NCBI GenBank assembly: GCA_038142005.1 | Contig: JAYQJE010000007.1 | Coordinates: forward strand, 22,129 to 86,128 | Source of the DNA: SHAN690 sp023262195 | Lineage (GTDB): Bacteria > Bacteroidota > Bacteroidia > Flavobacteriales_G > Salibacteraceae | Reading direction: 5' to 3' | Length of the DNA: 64,000 nucleotides | Part shown: positions 1-9,830 of the stretch, piece by piece | How positions within the stretch are numbered: position 1 is the first letter of the stretch | How the letters are laid out: each line of letters starts with the position of its first letter | The notes under the pieces: model-generated | Databases searched by the model: none | Seen by the model: only the letters and a program-made list of their open reading frames with translations | Told to the model about the DNA's origin: nothing | Translations under genes and position numbers: made by a program

Positions 1-204
1 GGGGAAATAGAGAATCACACCTTTCTTCACCCAGTCGTTTACAACCCAACCACCCTGGGTTGGCTCAGCACAACGTAGGTTTCCTCCATCAATTTTCTCG
101 ATGCATTGTTCGATAGCGTCAACATGATCTTTCGATTCTAATAAGTCTCGATCTTCCCAAACTTGGTTGATCAACACCTCCAATTCTTGCCTAGATTTTG
201 CCAT
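1..204 (-). CDS. dapD: 2,3,4,5-tetrahydropyridine-2,6-dicarboxylate N-succinyltransferase, N-terminal part
   Basis: Only the first 68 codons are in the window; the gene runs off the left edge. Reading the minus strand from the ATG at 204 gives an N-terminal helical segment followed by LRCAEPTQGGWVVNDWVKKG, which matches the conserved DapD segment (LRVAEK..GQWVTHQWLKKAVLLSF in enterobacterial enzymes, from memory). DapD transfers succinyl from succinyl-CoA to tetrahydrodipicolinate in lysine and meso-diaminopimelate synthesis, in the cytoplasm. It is divergent from ruvX, with about 80 bases between them. The left-handed beta-helix domain that would confirm the call lies outside the window. Confidence 0.85.
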   Translation of the reverse strand, partial: MAKSRQELEVLINQVWEDRDLLESKDHVDAIEQCIEKIDGGNLRCAEPTQGGWVVNDWVKKGVILYFP

Positions 205-283
205 TAAAATGCTTGATTTTTCCTTTCCAAAAGTAAGGTATGTGTGTTGGTTCTGTGGATGTCTGAAACTGTAAATTCGCGAA

Positions 284-697
284 ATGGCTAGGGTTTTGGC
301 AATTGACTTTGGATTGAAGCGAACAGGACTTGCAATAAGCGACCCGCTCGGTATGATTGCGAACGGATTGGAAACGGTAGATTCTAAAGTACTATTGGTT
401 GCCATGAAGCAGATTGATGGGAACCAAGGGTTTGATACAATTGTTATAGGAGAGCCGAGACGACTAAACGGTGAGCATTCAGAAATCGAACAGAATATTA
501 AAATACTGATCACAGAGCTTAGCAAGGTTTTTCCTTCAAAGCAAATTGAGCGTTTTGACGAACGCTTCACCAGTAAAATCGCTTTGGACACACTCATTGG
601 CTCGGGTGTTTCTAAAAAGGAGCGCAGCAAAAAGGGAAACATAGATAAGATCAGCGCAACGTTAATTTTGCAGGAGTATTTAAATCAGAAGAGTTAA
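284..697 (+). CDS. ruvX: Putative Holliday junction resolvase RuvX (YqgF family)
   Basis: The 137-residue product matches the usual YqgF/RuvX length. The RNase H-like fold is shown by AIDFGLKRTGLAISDP at the N-terminus (first catalytic Asp and the glycine-rich strand), IGEPRRLNGEHSE in the middle, and DERFTS followed by a late acidic residue near the C-terminus (NIDKISATLIL). Family members act on branched DNA or in 16S rRNA 5'-end processing; the sequence does not decide between these. It starts an apparent operon: the def ATG lies 2 bases after the stop, and a TPR lipoprotein follows. Confidence 0.93.
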   Translation: MARVLAIDFGLKRTGLAISDPLGMIANGLETVDSKVLLVAMKQIDGNQGFDTIVIGEPRRLNGEHSEIEQNIKILITELSKVFPSKQIERFDERFTSKIALDTLIGSGVSKKERSKKGNIDKISATLILQEYLNQKS

Positions 698-699
698 GC

Positions 700-1293
700 A
701 TGATTTTACCCATCGTAGCATACGGAGACCCGATACTCAAGAAAGAAGCCGAGGAAATCAAATCTGATTACCCAGGCCTGAAAGACTTGATTGAAGACAT
801 GTTTGAAACCATGTATAATGCAAATGGAGTAGGGCTAGCTGCACCTCAAATTGCAAAAAGCATTCGAGTTTTTATTGTTGATACAGCTCCGTTTTCCGAA
901 CGAGGCGATGATGAGGATGATTTCCTGACCGAAGAAGAGAGAGCGCAGTTGAGCAATTTGAAAAAAGTATTCATCAATCCGATTATTTTAGAAGAATCGG
1001 GTGACAAATGGCCGTTTAACGAAGGTTGTTTGAGCATTCCAGGTATCAATGAAGATGTGATGCGGCAGCGTGATTTGGTGATCGAATATTATGATGAAAA
1101 CTTTGAACTGAAAGAAGAGACTTATACAGGGCTGGCTGCACGTGTAATCCAGCATGAATACGATCATATAGAAGGAATTCTATTTACAGACCACCTTAAT
1201 CCTTTGAGAAAGCAATTTCTAAAGAAGCGCCTCAACGATATTTCTAGAGGCAAAACCAATGTTCAATACAAAATGAAGTTTCCAAAAAGATGA
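700..1293 (+). CDS. def: Peptide deformylase
   Basis: This cytoplasmic metalloenzyme removes the formyl group from the initiator methionine of nascent proteins. All three family motifs are present in order: GVGLAAPQI (motif 1), EGCLSIPG (motif 2, with the metal-ligand Cys) and QHEYDHIEG (motif 3, HExxH-like, with two metal-ligand His). The 197 residues include an acidic insertion around residues 65-85 (DDEDDFLTEEERAQ), common in Bacteroidota deformylases. Its last 4 bases overlap the next gene (ATGA), suggesting translational coupling to the TPR lipoprotein. Confidence 0.97.
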   Translation: MILPIVAYGDPILKKEAEEIKSDYPGLKDLIEDMFETMYNANGVGLAAPQIAKSIRVFIVDTAPFSERGDDEDDFLTEEERAQLSNLKKVFINPIILEESGDKWPFNEGCLSIPGINEDVMRQRDLVIEYYDENFELKEETYTGLAARVIQHEYDHIEGILFTDHLNPLRKQFLKKRLNDISRGKTNVQYKMKFPKR

Positions 1294-1853
1294 GAACGAT
1301 AGCTGCGATAATGATGATTGGCCTGTTGGTGAGTTGCGGTCAAACGAGTGAACAGACAGAGCGAGACGAGGATGGAAAAACGTTAACCCCTGAGATGATG
1401 CGAGAAAACATCGCTGAGTTGGAAAAAGATCTAGTGAAAGGAAAGCGTGTTAGCCAATTGAATACAAACAAAGCAAAGAGACTCATTCAACAATACCAGA
1501 TGTACATCAACTCCAACCCAAGCGATTCTACTTCGGCAAGTTATTTATACAAAGCGGCAGACTTGAGCGTAGGGGTAGGAAATTTTGATGCCTCAATCCG
1601 ATTTATAGACAAGCTGATTGAAGATCATCAAGATTTTGAAAAGCTCCCTGAGATCATGCTGTTCAAAGGATTTGTTTACGAAGCACACCTAGATAATCAT
1701 GCCAATGCAGTAAAGGCTTACGAAGCACTACGCGACCGGTTTCCCAACCATAAATTGGCAAACGATGCCAAAGCGGCCATCGAAAACCTGACTCTAACCG
1801 AAGAGGAATTGCTGCAGAAGTTTGAGCAGATGAACGCCACTCCTGAATCTTAA
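1290..1853 (+). CDS. TPR-like lipoprotein
   Basis: The protein begins with a lipoprotein signal (MRTIAAIMMIGLLVSCGQ), with the lipobox Cys at about residue 16, so it should be anchored in a membrane facing the periplasm. The remainder (187 residues in total) is helical with tetratricopeptide-like pairs: ASYLYKAADLSVGVGNFDAS and MLFKGFVYEAHLDNHANAVK, ending in a third repeat with FPNHKLANDAK. This layout resembles lipoproteins that scaffold envelope complexes, but no specific partner is evident. It overlaps def by 4 bases and ends the ruvX-def operon. Confidence 0.8.
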   Translation: MRTIAAIMMIGLLVSCGQTSEQTERDEDGKTLTPEMMRENIAELEKDLVKGKRVSQLNTNKAKRLIQQYQMYINSNPSDSTSASYLYKAADLSVGVGNFDASIRFIDKLIEDHQDFEKLPEIMLFKGFVYEAHLDNHANAVKAYEALRDRFPNHKLANDAKAAIENLTLTEEELLQKFEQMNATPES

Positions 1854-1898
1854 TCTAGATAGGTTCAGACAAAAGCCCCTGAAGGCTCTCTTTAAATT

Positions 1899-2663
1899 TC
1901 AGATGGTCTGGTTTGCGGAGAATTGACCACCGACCACAAGTGTGATCTCACCAGTCTCTTCGCTTACCACAATGGTCACTGCGTCAGACTCTTCTGAAAC
2001 ACCCAATGCGGCTCTGTGGCGCATTCCATAGGTTTTCGGCATCCGCTCGCTATTCGATAGTGGGAGTCTGCAAGAAGCAGCTCTTAGTTTGTTGTTTTGA
2101 ATTATCAATGCTCCATCATGCAGTGGGCTGTTTTTAAAAAATATGCTTTCAATTAGCGGAGCACTCATATCGGCATTCATTTTTTTTCCCGTGTCAACAA
2201 TCGATTGGATGTCGGCACTTCGTTGTATAACAATGAGGGCACCTGTTTTTGTCTTCGATAAATTATACACCGACTCACTAAGTGCATGAATATTGGTGGA
2301 TATTTTACCCTTGGTTTCCTTTCCAAGCCATTTCCAAAGTCCACCTGTTGCGCCTAGATTCTGGATAAATGTGCTGTTGCCAATGGCCAAGAGAAATCTT
2401 CTGATCTCTTGCTGAAAAACAATGATGAGTGCGATGACTCCAACGTTGATGAATTGCCGAAATATTTGGCTCATCAATTCCATGCGCAAGGCAGTGACCA
2501 GCAGCCAGATCAAGTAGAAGGATAGCACGCCAAAAAAGATGCGAATTGCAATGGTGCCGCGCACGAGCTCATAGAGCTTATAAAGCAAAAAGGCCACCAG
2601 CAGAATGTCTATCAGGTCGAGAATACCAAACGGGAGAAATCCAAAAAGATCAATGCTACCCAT
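1899..2663 (-). CDS. cdaA: Diadenylate cyclase CdaA
   Basis: This membrane-bound enzyme makes cyclic di-AMP from two ATP. The first ~90 residues hold three hydrophobic segments. The DisA_N cyclase domain follows and contains both signature motifs: LHDGALII (DGA) and GMRHRAALG (RHR), about 30 residues apart. The length of 254 residues fits the CdaA/YbbP class (TIGR00159) rather than DisA, which has a DNA-binding C-terminus. No YbbR-like partner gene is adjacent in the window. The gene starts at 2663, downstream of the repeat-rich spacer in the direction of transcription. Confidence 0.95.
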   Translation of the reverse strand: MGSIDLFGFLPFGILDLIDILLVAFLLYKLYELVRGTIAIRIFFGVLSFYLIWLLVTALRMELMSQIFRQFINVGVIALIIVFQQEIRRFLLAIGNSTFIQNLGATGGLWKWLGKETKGKISTNIHALSESVYNLSKTKTGALIVIQRSADIQSIVDTGKKMNADMSAPLIESIFFKNSPLHDGALIIQNNKLRAASCRLPLSNSERMPKTYGMRHRAALGVSEESDAVTIVVSEETGEITLVVGGQFSANQTI

Positions 2664-2683
2664 GCTGCGAATGTAAAGCTGTT

Positions 2684-2847
2684 GACTGTTAGTTGATAGC
2701 TAATTGTAAGTAGTCGATAGTCGATAGTCGGCAGTCTTTCCGTCTTTCTACAGTTATCAGCTATCCTTTATCAGTATTGAGCCTAATACCTAGAGCCTAA
2801 TATCTAGTGCCTTTTCACTCTTCACTCTTCACTCTTCACTCCTCACT
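2684..2847. repeat. Heptamer-periodic tandem repeat block
   Basis: The spacer between cdaA and the membrane-protein gene is built from short direct repeats whose period is 7 or 14. From 2691 onward units resembling AGTTGAT/AGTCGAT recur every 7 bases, with exact AGTCGAT copies at 2712 and 2719 and AGTCGGC at 2726. GCCTAATACCTAGA and GCCTAATATCTAGT stand in tandem at 2781 and 2795. Four exact TTCACTC copies occupy 2814-2841, followed by CTCACT. The last repeat touches the stop codon of the gene at 2846. No open reading frame is supported here. Confidence 0.85.
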
Positions 2848-3529
2848 ATCTCCCAACTCCCTCATTGAGCTCAATACGTCTGGCGCCCTGGTAGAAGAAA
2901 AAAGCAGCTCCCGTCATGAAGACATGGCTAATGGCAATATGATTAAACCACGTGTGCAAGTCAACTTTACTCATGAAAACCAATGCCGCAATAGCAGCGA
3001 GGCCAATTCCGAACAGTATGTTCTTACTTGCTTCATTTTTGGTCTTTAGATATAGGTATCCTTCGAGCCCTAGCACTACAAACATGAGTCCGTAACCCGA
3101 GTGGAATTCCACGAAGAAAAAATCCAAGTAGTAGATGGCAAGGCCCATGAAAACAATCAATTCGATGATGTTTAGAATGGATAATGCAGAAATCACTTTT
3201 TCGCTCCAAATCATGCCTGCATGTTTGATTACGGCCCGTTCAATCAACATGATGCTGCACATACTGATAATCCATCCTGGGAGTTTTAAATACATGCCAG
3301 CCGTGTATAAAAAGGCGTGTCCAAAAATGCCTCCAAAGAAGGTGGCAGCACCCATACTCAAGAAGTACCACTTGAAAAGCTTCACCGAAATATTGGCGTT
3401 TTCCTTTTTGTGAAGTTTCCAAAAGAAGATCACGCAAGCCACAGATACCATGAGATCGGTGAGCGTCACAATGGGTTCATCTATGCGGATACCTGTAATG
3501 GTTATGCTGATAATGTCTTGCCTTTCCAT
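2846..3529 (-). CDS. Multi-pass membrane protein (DUF6962-like)
   Basis: The 227-residue protein is mostly hydrophobic, with about seven predicted transmembrane segments, for instance LMVSVACVIFFWKL, FLSMGAATFFGGIFGHAFLY, IIELIVFMGLAIYYLDFFF and ILFGIGLAAIAALVFM. Two histidines lie in the third-helix region (GGIFGH) and in the last loop (LHTWFNHIAISH). The overall pattern recalls an uncharacterised Bacteroidota membrane family (DUF6962), but this is from memory and uncertain. No enzymatic motif is visible. Its 3' end abuts the heptamer repeat block. Confidence 0.6.
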   Translation of the reverse strand: MERQDIISITITGIRIDEPIVTLTDLMVSVACVIFFWKLHKKENANISVKLFKWYFLSMGAATFFGGIFGHAFLYTAGMYLKLPGWIISMCSIMLIERAVIKHAGMIWSEKVISALSILNIIELIVFMGLAIYYLDFFFVEFHSGYGLMFVVLGLEGYLYLKTKNEASKNILFGIGLAAIAALVFMSKVDLHTWFNHIAISHVFMTGAAFFFYQGARRIELNEGVGR

Positions 3530-3661
3530 TGCTGCAAATAACCCAAATTAAGACCTGCCATCAACACATCACCCCGTTAAGATTTCTTTACTAGACTCTA
3601 TTTTAGGTTGGCTGAACACAAGTGCTAAACGCTTGTTTCTTCATTACTAAAACAATGGATC

Positions 3662-3823
3662 ATGTTCGGATTATTCAAAAAAACCTCGGAAAAAGAAAAG
3701 CTTCAGAAAAAGTATGAGTCTCTAATGAGAGAAGCTCACGCATTATCGCAGCGCGACCGAACGGCAGGCGATAAGAAATACAAAGAAGCCGATGATCTAT
3801 TGAAGAAAATGGAGGCGCTCTAA
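3662..3823 (+). CDS. Small charged protein, Lacal_2735 family
   Basis: A 53-residue reading frame starts MFGLFKKTSEKEKLQKKYES and ends ADDLLKKMEAL. It is rich in Lys and Glu and looks like one or two amphipathic helices. This is the layout of the Lacal_2735 family of small flavobacterial proteins (MFGLFKK-KSEKEKLQKKY.. in other members, from memory), whose function is unknown. The upstream ATG at 3655 is in another frame and was not used. The gene stands alone between a divergent membrane-protein gene and the TonB-dependent receptor. Confidence 0.75.
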   Translation: MFGLFKKTSEKEKLQKKYESLMREAHALSQRDRTAGDKKYKEADDLLKKMEAL

Positions 3824-3906
3824 ACCCGGCTTCTTAATGTTTTGAATGGATTCGAGCACGTATAAGTCTCCGATAAAAATATATTCGCGGCCAACTTGTT
3901 CGAACT

Positions 3907-5728
3907 ATGAAAAGACTCCTACTGGTTTTTCTTATACCTAACTTTTTATACGCCCAAGATACCGATAGCCTTCCTGAAGTGCTGATTTCAGGGAATCGCA
4001 TTGAAACCTCTCTAATGGAGGAGGGTAGAAATGTGCAGGTGCTTACTAAAAAGCAAATTGAAGCGCTACCTGTGCAAAGCGTGAATGAACTCTTGCAACA
4101 CGTTGCCGGACTCGATTTTAAGCAGCGCGGTCCGTGGGGAGCGCAAGCCGATGTAAGCCTTCGTGGAGGTTCTTTTGATCAGACTTTGATCTTGTTGAAT
4201 GGCGTGAAAGTGAATGATCCGCAAACCGGTCACCACAATATGAATTTAGGCATCGACCTCAATAGCATCAAACAGGTTGAGATCATCAAAGGACCAGCCG
4301 CAGCACGATACGGGTTGAATGCGTTTAATGGAGTGATCAACAACAAACAAGGTGGATGTGCACGGAACCTTCGGAAAGGCGGATGGCAGTATGCCTTCAA
4401 ACTCGTTTTATGGTGGCTTTCAAACCCGTGGCGGTGTGCATCTTGGTTCAAAGAAAAGCAGACATATGGTTGGCGTGGATCATATGCAGAGCACCGGCTA
4501 TCGACCCAATACCGATTTGAACAAAACCAGCGTTTTTTACCAATCAACCACCAAGACCAAGGTAGGTGAGATAGGCGCGATTGGAAGTTTTGTGCAGAAC
4601 AGGTTCGGAGCCAGTGGATTTTATGCATTTCCGATTGATGCCACCAGCGAAGAAGAAGTGAAGACCATCTTAGGCGCGCTGCAGTATAAAAAGCGTTTTG
4701 GGGCGTTTATGCTCAATGCCAATGTTTATCAACGAACCAATTTCGATACCTACACACTCTTTCGAAATGCTCCCGAAATATTTCAAAATAACCACCGCAC
4801 GGACGTGAGAGGAGCAGAGCTCCACGGTGCTTACAATTACGCCATTGGAACCTTTGGTGTTGGATTAGAATTTAGGCAGGAGGCCATCAACAGCAATAAT
4901 CTTGGGCAATGGGTGCGCAACAATGCAGGTGTGTTTGCTGAGAATAGGCTTTGGATGTTGGATGAAAAGCTGGGGTTGAACACGGGACTTTATTTGAATC
5001 AATCGAATGCGTTTGGCACGCAGGTGCTTCCATCGGCTGAGTTGACCTATGAAATCATGGATGATCTTGTGGCTTTTGCCTCATGGGGTCAGTCGTTTCG
5101 TACGCCAACATTCACGGATTTGTACTATGTAGGGCCAACCAACCTTGGCAATCCTAACCTCCAACCAGAAACCTCCAACAATTTTGAAATAGGAGGGAAG
5201 CTCAACGTGGCGAATCAATTCTTTCAGTTGAGTGCCTTCAATCAACAATCTACCGATCTTATTGACTGGGTGCGAGATTCGGTTACCGTGCCATGGCAGC
5301 CTCAGAATTATGAAGCTGTATCTACACTTGGTGTTGAGTTTAATTATACGCTGCGACTTAAATACAAGATCGCGGAATGGATTATACTAGATCAAGCCAA
5401 TGTGGGCTATACTTGGTTGGATATGGAAAGTGTGGCAAGCGATGCGAGTATATCACGGTATGCACTCACCAACCTCAATCACCAAGTGGTGGGGCAAACC
5501 TCGGTGAGCTTTTTGAACGATTTTAAACTTTCGTTTACCGCGCGTTACCTCGACCGCGAGACCTTGGTGGATTATTGGTTAATAGATGCGCGCGTGGGAT
5601 ATGCCAAGGAAAACTATGGAGTGTGGTTTGACGTGCTCAATGCATTGAATACCACCTACACCGAAGCAGGAAACGCTCCCATGCCGGGACGCTGGTTCAG
5701 AATGGGTTTTGATGTGGTGTTGGATTAG
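3907..5728 (+). CDS. TonB-dependent outer-membrane receptor (BtuB-like), one frame break
   Basis: A signal peptide (MKRLLLVFLIPNFLYAQ) precedes a plug domain with the usual elements: VLTKKQIEALPVQSVNELLQ, VSLRGGSFDQTLILLNGVKV, and EIIKGPAAARYGLNAFNGVIN. A beta-barrel follows, including the typical SFRTPTFTDLYY and NLQPETSNNFEIGG strands, and it ends with a terminal aromatic strand. The plug and barrel lie in different frames. The break falls at about 4341-4350, where restoring one base gives GVIN-x-TNKVDVHGTFG. Both halves lack stops and look intact, so I treat this as one gene with a likely sequencing indel. Size (~605 residues) and plug resemble vitamin B12/siderophore receptors; the ligand is unknown. 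Confidence 0.88.
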
Positions 5729-5988
5729 AGCTTAGTCCAGATATAATATATGCTGTAGGGCATAAACATTAAACTGTAAGCGATATGTGTGTTCCTTGAT
5801 TCTTTTGATTGTTCTTTTTTCCATATAATTCTAATTAAAAACCCATAGAATAGAATCGAAATAAAAAGAGCCAACCACCATATTTTCCTATAAGTTTCTG
5901 ACGAAATATTTAGAACGAAGCCCGAGAACAATTGTGATACTAGGATTAATCCGAGTGTTGTGAGTCCTATTTTAATTGCTGAGTTCAT
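5725..5988 (-). CDS. Small membrane protein, function unknown
   Basis: The 87-residue product has three hydrophobic stretches (IGLTTLGLILVSQLFSGFVL, WWLALFISILFYGFLIRII and AYSLMFMPYSIYYIW) and a charged loop KKEQSKESRN. No family is recognised. Its 3' end overlaps the end of the TonB receptor by 4 bases on the opposite strand. Codon use looks like that of its neighbours and the frame is closed by a clear stop, so it is probably real but unremarkable. Confidence 0.5.
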   Translation of the reverse strand: MNSAIKIGLTTLGLILVSQLFSGFVLNISSETYRKIWWLALFISILFYGFLIRIIWKKEQSKESRNTHIAYSLMFMPYSIYYIWTKL

Positions 5989-6006
5989 GATATAGTTGTC
6001 ATCTTC

Positions 6007-7424
6007 TTAAGATTTTAACTCTAACAATGCCACATTCTCCACATGACTCGTGTGCGGAAACATATCCACCGGTTGAGCGGCTTTAAGCGTGTATTTACCG
6101 CTCAATAGCGCAAGATCACGCGCCTGAGTGGCAGGATCGCAGCTCACGTACACAATGCGTTTGGGTTCGGCTCTTAAGATGCAATCAATTACGTCCGCGT
6201 GCATGCCGGCTCTGGGTGGGTCGGTGATCAACACATCAGGTCGGCCATGTGCTTCAATAAACGAGTCAACCAAAACCTCTTTCATATCTCCAGCAAAGAA
6301 TGCGGTGTTATCCATGTCATTCAGCGCTGCATTTTTTCTTAGCGTCTTCAATGGCTTCGGGTACGTATTCAATCCCAACCACCTTTTTTTGCTTTATGGG
6401 CTGTATAAAGCGCAATAGAGCCCGTTCCGGTATAAAGGTCATAGACGACATCGCCTGAGTTTATATCGGCCAATGTAGCCACGATTTCATACAGTCGTTC
6501 TGCTTGATGTGTGTTGGTCTGAAAAAAACTCTTGGGCCCGATGAGGTACTTTACCTCAGAACCATCAATTCGGGTGAAACACTCTATAAGGTGCTCGTCC
6601 CCATATACACGCTCAGCAGGGCAGTCGCTAAAGCTGTCGTTGACCTTGTCGTTGGTAATGACCCAAAAGGATTTTGTCTTTGGGAAATGCTCCAGAAATA
6701 GGGTAGTGAGGTTCTTTATCTGATCGTTGTGCTCACTTACCACGAGCAGCACCATCCAATCGCCCGCTTTGTTTGTCCTGAAGAGCACATTGCGCAGGAT
6801 GCCGTGTTTATCTCTAGGATGGTAGAATGGTACTTCTAACAGCTTAGCTTTTGTATGCAGGTAGTTGCGCATCTCATTGTGTGCCTTGTCCAGCAGGTGG
6901 CATTCATCCACGTGCAGCACCCAATCAAATCGCCCGGGAACGTGAAAGCCAATCGCTCTACGATCCTCAATTTCGTCAGCACTCGAGATTTCTTCTGGCG
7001 TCAACCATCGGCTTTCCACAAAGGTGAACTCAAGCTTATTTCGATACTCATAAATGTTGGATGACCCAAGTATCGGACGCTTTTCGAAGTCGTTGATTCC
7101 AGCGATACGCCTTATCTGTTCAAAAACGCGTTGTTCCTTAAACCGAATTTGGTCTTGGTAATCTAAGTTTTGCCAGCTGCACCCACCACAATGGTCGAAA
7201 TGCGCACATACTGGCTCAACTCTTAAATCAGACTTCTTGGTGATTTCGGTAACCATGCCAAAGGGCATGCCTTTTCTTTTTCTGCGAGACTCAATGGTCA
7301 CCGTGTCTCCAGGAACGGCATCCTTGGTCAAATAGGCAATACCGTCTTTCTTGCCAATCACCATTCCTTTGGCCCCAATATCTACGATATCAACTCCCTC
7401 AATGATGCGCTTCTTTTTCGACAT
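6007..7424 (-). CDS. rlmD: 23S rRNA (uracil-1939-C5)-methyltransferase RlmD, two frame breaks
   Basis: This SAM-dependent enzyme methylates U1939 of 23S rRNA. Domains in order are a TRAM domain (residues ~1-65, DIGAKGMVIGKKDG), an iron-sulfur cluster site C-x5-C-x2-C (CAHFDHCGGCSW) with a later Cys in HVDECHLLD, and the methyltransferase fold (DLYTGTGSIALY, ITDPPRAGM, and the catalytic Cys in YVSCDPATQ). The C-terminal third is out of frame. Removing one T from the T7 run at 6384-6390 and one from the T6 run at 6332-6337 restores KAKKVVGIEYVPEAIEDA then KNAALND. The start at 7424 was chosen because it gives MSKKKRI directly before TRAM; an upstream extension only overlaps the transketolase gene. 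Confidence 0.92.
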
Positions 7425-7449
7425 GGTGTTTCTTAACCTCCGAAGGTTT

Positions 7450-8412
7450 CTACTTTCTCTCGATGGCTTTTTTGGCAGCCGCTTCGATATCACTTACATC
7501 AAGACCATATTTCTTAAGCAGATCCACGGGTTTTCCACTTTCACCAAAGGTGTCGTTCACCGCCACATATTCATGCGGGGTTGGTAAGTTCATCGACAGC
7601 ACTTGTGCAACCGCATCACCCAATCCACCATGTCGGTTATGCTCTTCAGCAGTAACTACACACTTCGTTTTTGATACCGATTCTAGTATTGCTTGTTCGT
7701 CAATTGGTTTGATTGTGTGTATGTTTAACACATCGCAACTAAATCCTTGGTTTTGAAGGTTTTTTGCCGCTTGAATTGCGTACCAAACCATGTGGCCGGT
7801 TGCAATAATTGTAACGTCAGATCCATCACTAATTTTCCATGCTTTTCCAATTTCAAACGGCTGATCTTTGGAGGTAAACATGGGCCATTTAGGTCGGCCA
7901 AATCTTAAGTAAACAGGTCCGTCCCAATCATTAATGGCAAGGGTTGCATTATAGGTTTGCCAATAATCGCACGGGTTTATGACGCACATATTGGGTAGCA
8001 TGCGCATGAGGCCAATATCTTCGAGGATTTGATGGGTGGCGCCATCTTCACCAAGGGTAAGTCCAGCGTGCGATGCGCAAATCTTTACGTTCTTCTTCGA
8101 GTAGGCGATGGATTGACGAATTTGATCGTACACCCGACCAGTACTAAAATTGGCAAAAGTTCCTGTATATGGAGTTTTACCACCGATGGTCAATCCTGCG
8201 GCCATACCAATCATGTTTGCCTCTGCCACACCGGTTTGAAAGAATCGATCGGGATATGCATCGGCAAACGCGTTCATTTTTAAAGACCCCGTGAGGTCGG
8301 CACAGAGTGCAACAACGTTTGGGTCTTTAGCGCCCAATTCTGCCAAGGCAGCTCCGAATCCACTACGGGTATCTTTTTGGTCGGTAGGGTTAATCTCGTT
8401 TAGGTTCATCAT
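7450..8412 (-). CDS. Transketolase, C-terminal subunit
   Basis: The 320 residues correspond to the pyrimidine-binding and C-terminal domains of transketolase. Visible are the central-domain start (TRSGFGAALAELG), FQTGVAEANMIGMAAGLTIG with the Glu that activates thiamine diphosphate, and ASHAGLTLGEDGATHQ. The C-terminal domain includes ITEEHNRHGG-like TAEEHNRHGGLGDAV. The enzyme moves two-carbon units between sugar phosphates in the pentose phosphate pathway. The N-terminal subunit is encoded at 9820-10665, with a VWA gene between them. Start ATG ATG at 8412 lies 3 bases after the VWA stop. Confidence 0.95.
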   Translation of the reverse strand: MMNLNEINPTDQKDTRSGFGAALAELGAKDPNVVALCADLTGSLKMNAFADAYPDRFFQTGVAEANMIGMAAGLTIGGKTPYTGTFANFSTGRVYDQIRQSIAYSKKNVKICASHAGLTLGEDGATHQILEDIGLMRMLPNMCVINPCDYWQTYNATLAINDWDGPVYLRFGRPKWPMFTSKDQPFEIGKAWKISDGSDVTIIATGHMVWYAIQAAKNLQNQGFSCDVLNIHTIKPIDEQAILESVSKTKCVVTAEEHNRHGGLGDAVAQVLSMNLPTPHEYVAVNDTFGESGKPVDLLKKYGLDVSDIEAAAKKAIERK

Positions 8413-8415
8413 TGA

Positions 8416-9830
8416 TTATTGGTTCAATCTCACGGCTACCGAGGTGCCGCTGGTTACTTTAAAATGTTTTTCAACCGTGAAAGCGCTTTCTCTCGCGCTT
8501 AGGGGACGATATATGGCAACATATTGCCCGGGCATTAGGCTCAGTGTTTCGCGTTCTTGAGTGGTGCTCAGTGTGGCCACCAATTCCAGTTCGTTTTTCT
8601 TCATTTGATACAAGGTGGTGTGTCCATGTCCGAGCTTGCTGAACGTGGCAACGCCCGGTTGTGGGATCTGTATCGTGGTGGTGTGGCTTTGGGATATTTC
8701 CACATCCTCGATATAGGTGCGAGGAAGAGTTAATATCTCTAGATCGTATTTGCCCACGATGTACTTCTGAATTTCAGCAAAACTTTGGACGTGCAAGGTT
8801 TGCATTTCGCCTGCTTTTCGAACAATGATTTGAAGCTTATTAGCCTCGGGGTTTACGCCTTGCATTCGAAACTCTAGTGAGCCCTGAGGTGTAGGTATTC
8901 CAATGGTGGTGTGGGTTCCCGGGGTAATACTAGCGCTGTCTTTGATTCTTGGCGGAATCGTATGCGCCACAATACGATACGTGTAAACCGGGTCAATCTG
9001 GAGTGTATCTGGATTGCCTCGGTTGTTCATGGTGTGCACCAAATTGTAAATCATTTCGCCATTGTTGCGATTGTAGAACGTCATGTTAACGTTGGTCTCT
9101 GTTGGATTGTCGTTGATGTCGAGTAGGTTAACGGTGGCAGTGGTGTTGTTTAGCGCTTGAGATATCACTACACCTAAGGCATTAGAGAAACTTTTTTCAT
9201 TGTAGGCATCGTAAAACGATCCCATGCATTCAAATGATTCTCGAAATTCCAAATCTAGACCAATACCTATCACAAACGGCTTTAAAATAATTCCCTTTTT
9301 CTGCAAGGCCATGGAAACTGCGCAAGGATCACCATTGCATTCTTCGATGCCATCGGTGATGAGAATGATGATGTTTCTGCAATCGTTTGTTGGGCATTTG
9401 AGGAAGTCGTCACCAGCTTTTTCAAGGGTTGAGGCAATCGGTGTTGTTCCTTTGGGCTTCAGTGATTTAAGGGCGGACTTCATCGCGCCAGCTTTGTTGT
9501 TTCCAATAGGTACCATGAGCTTTGTGTCATCACAATCTTGGCCGTGTAAGTAGTTCTTTTCGTGTCCATATACACGAAGCCCCATCTGTAGATTTTCAGC
9601 TCCACGAAGGAGTCAAGTGCTTGGCTTAGAAGCTTGGTCGCTACATCGATTTTTGGCTTACCCTCCCATACACCATTCATGCTGTTTGAAGCATCGAAAA
9701 TGAACAGGATGCGCGTTAATGGCGGTTCCTTGTCTTGGGCGTTCAGCACCAAGGAGCTGCAGGTTATTAGCGCAAAACCTATTGCGCTAAGTCCAAATCT
9801 TTTGTATGAATCTGAGATGCTAATAATCAC
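8416..9830 (-). CDS. Secreted/membrane-associated von Willebrand factor A protein, one frame break
   Basis: An N-terminal hydrophobic signal (SAIGFALITCSSLVLNAQ) precedes a VWA domain with the metal-ion-dependent adhesion motif FIFDASNSMNG (DxSxS), a later TPIASTLEKAGDD and ILITDGIEECNGD. About 260 residues of beta-rich C-terminal sequence follow. The N-terminal ~75 codons are in another frame. Adding one base to the T4 run at 9593-9596 gives ELKNLQMGLRVYGHEK, the expected strand. The gene overlaps the end of the transketolase N-subunit gene by 11 bases and ends 3 bases before the C-subunit gene. A similar VWA protein family may bind Mg and protein ligands in the periplasm; its role here is not known. 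Confidence 0.82.

Noticed and set aside
2814..2847. A short CRISPR-like direct repeat array
   Set aside because: The units are 7 bases long and directly adjacent, with no spacers and no cas genes nearby.
7425..7493. Upstream extension of rlmD to 7493
   Set aside because: It overlaps the end of the transketolase C-subunit gene and has no family similarity; MSKKKRI at 7424 directly precedes the TRAM domain.
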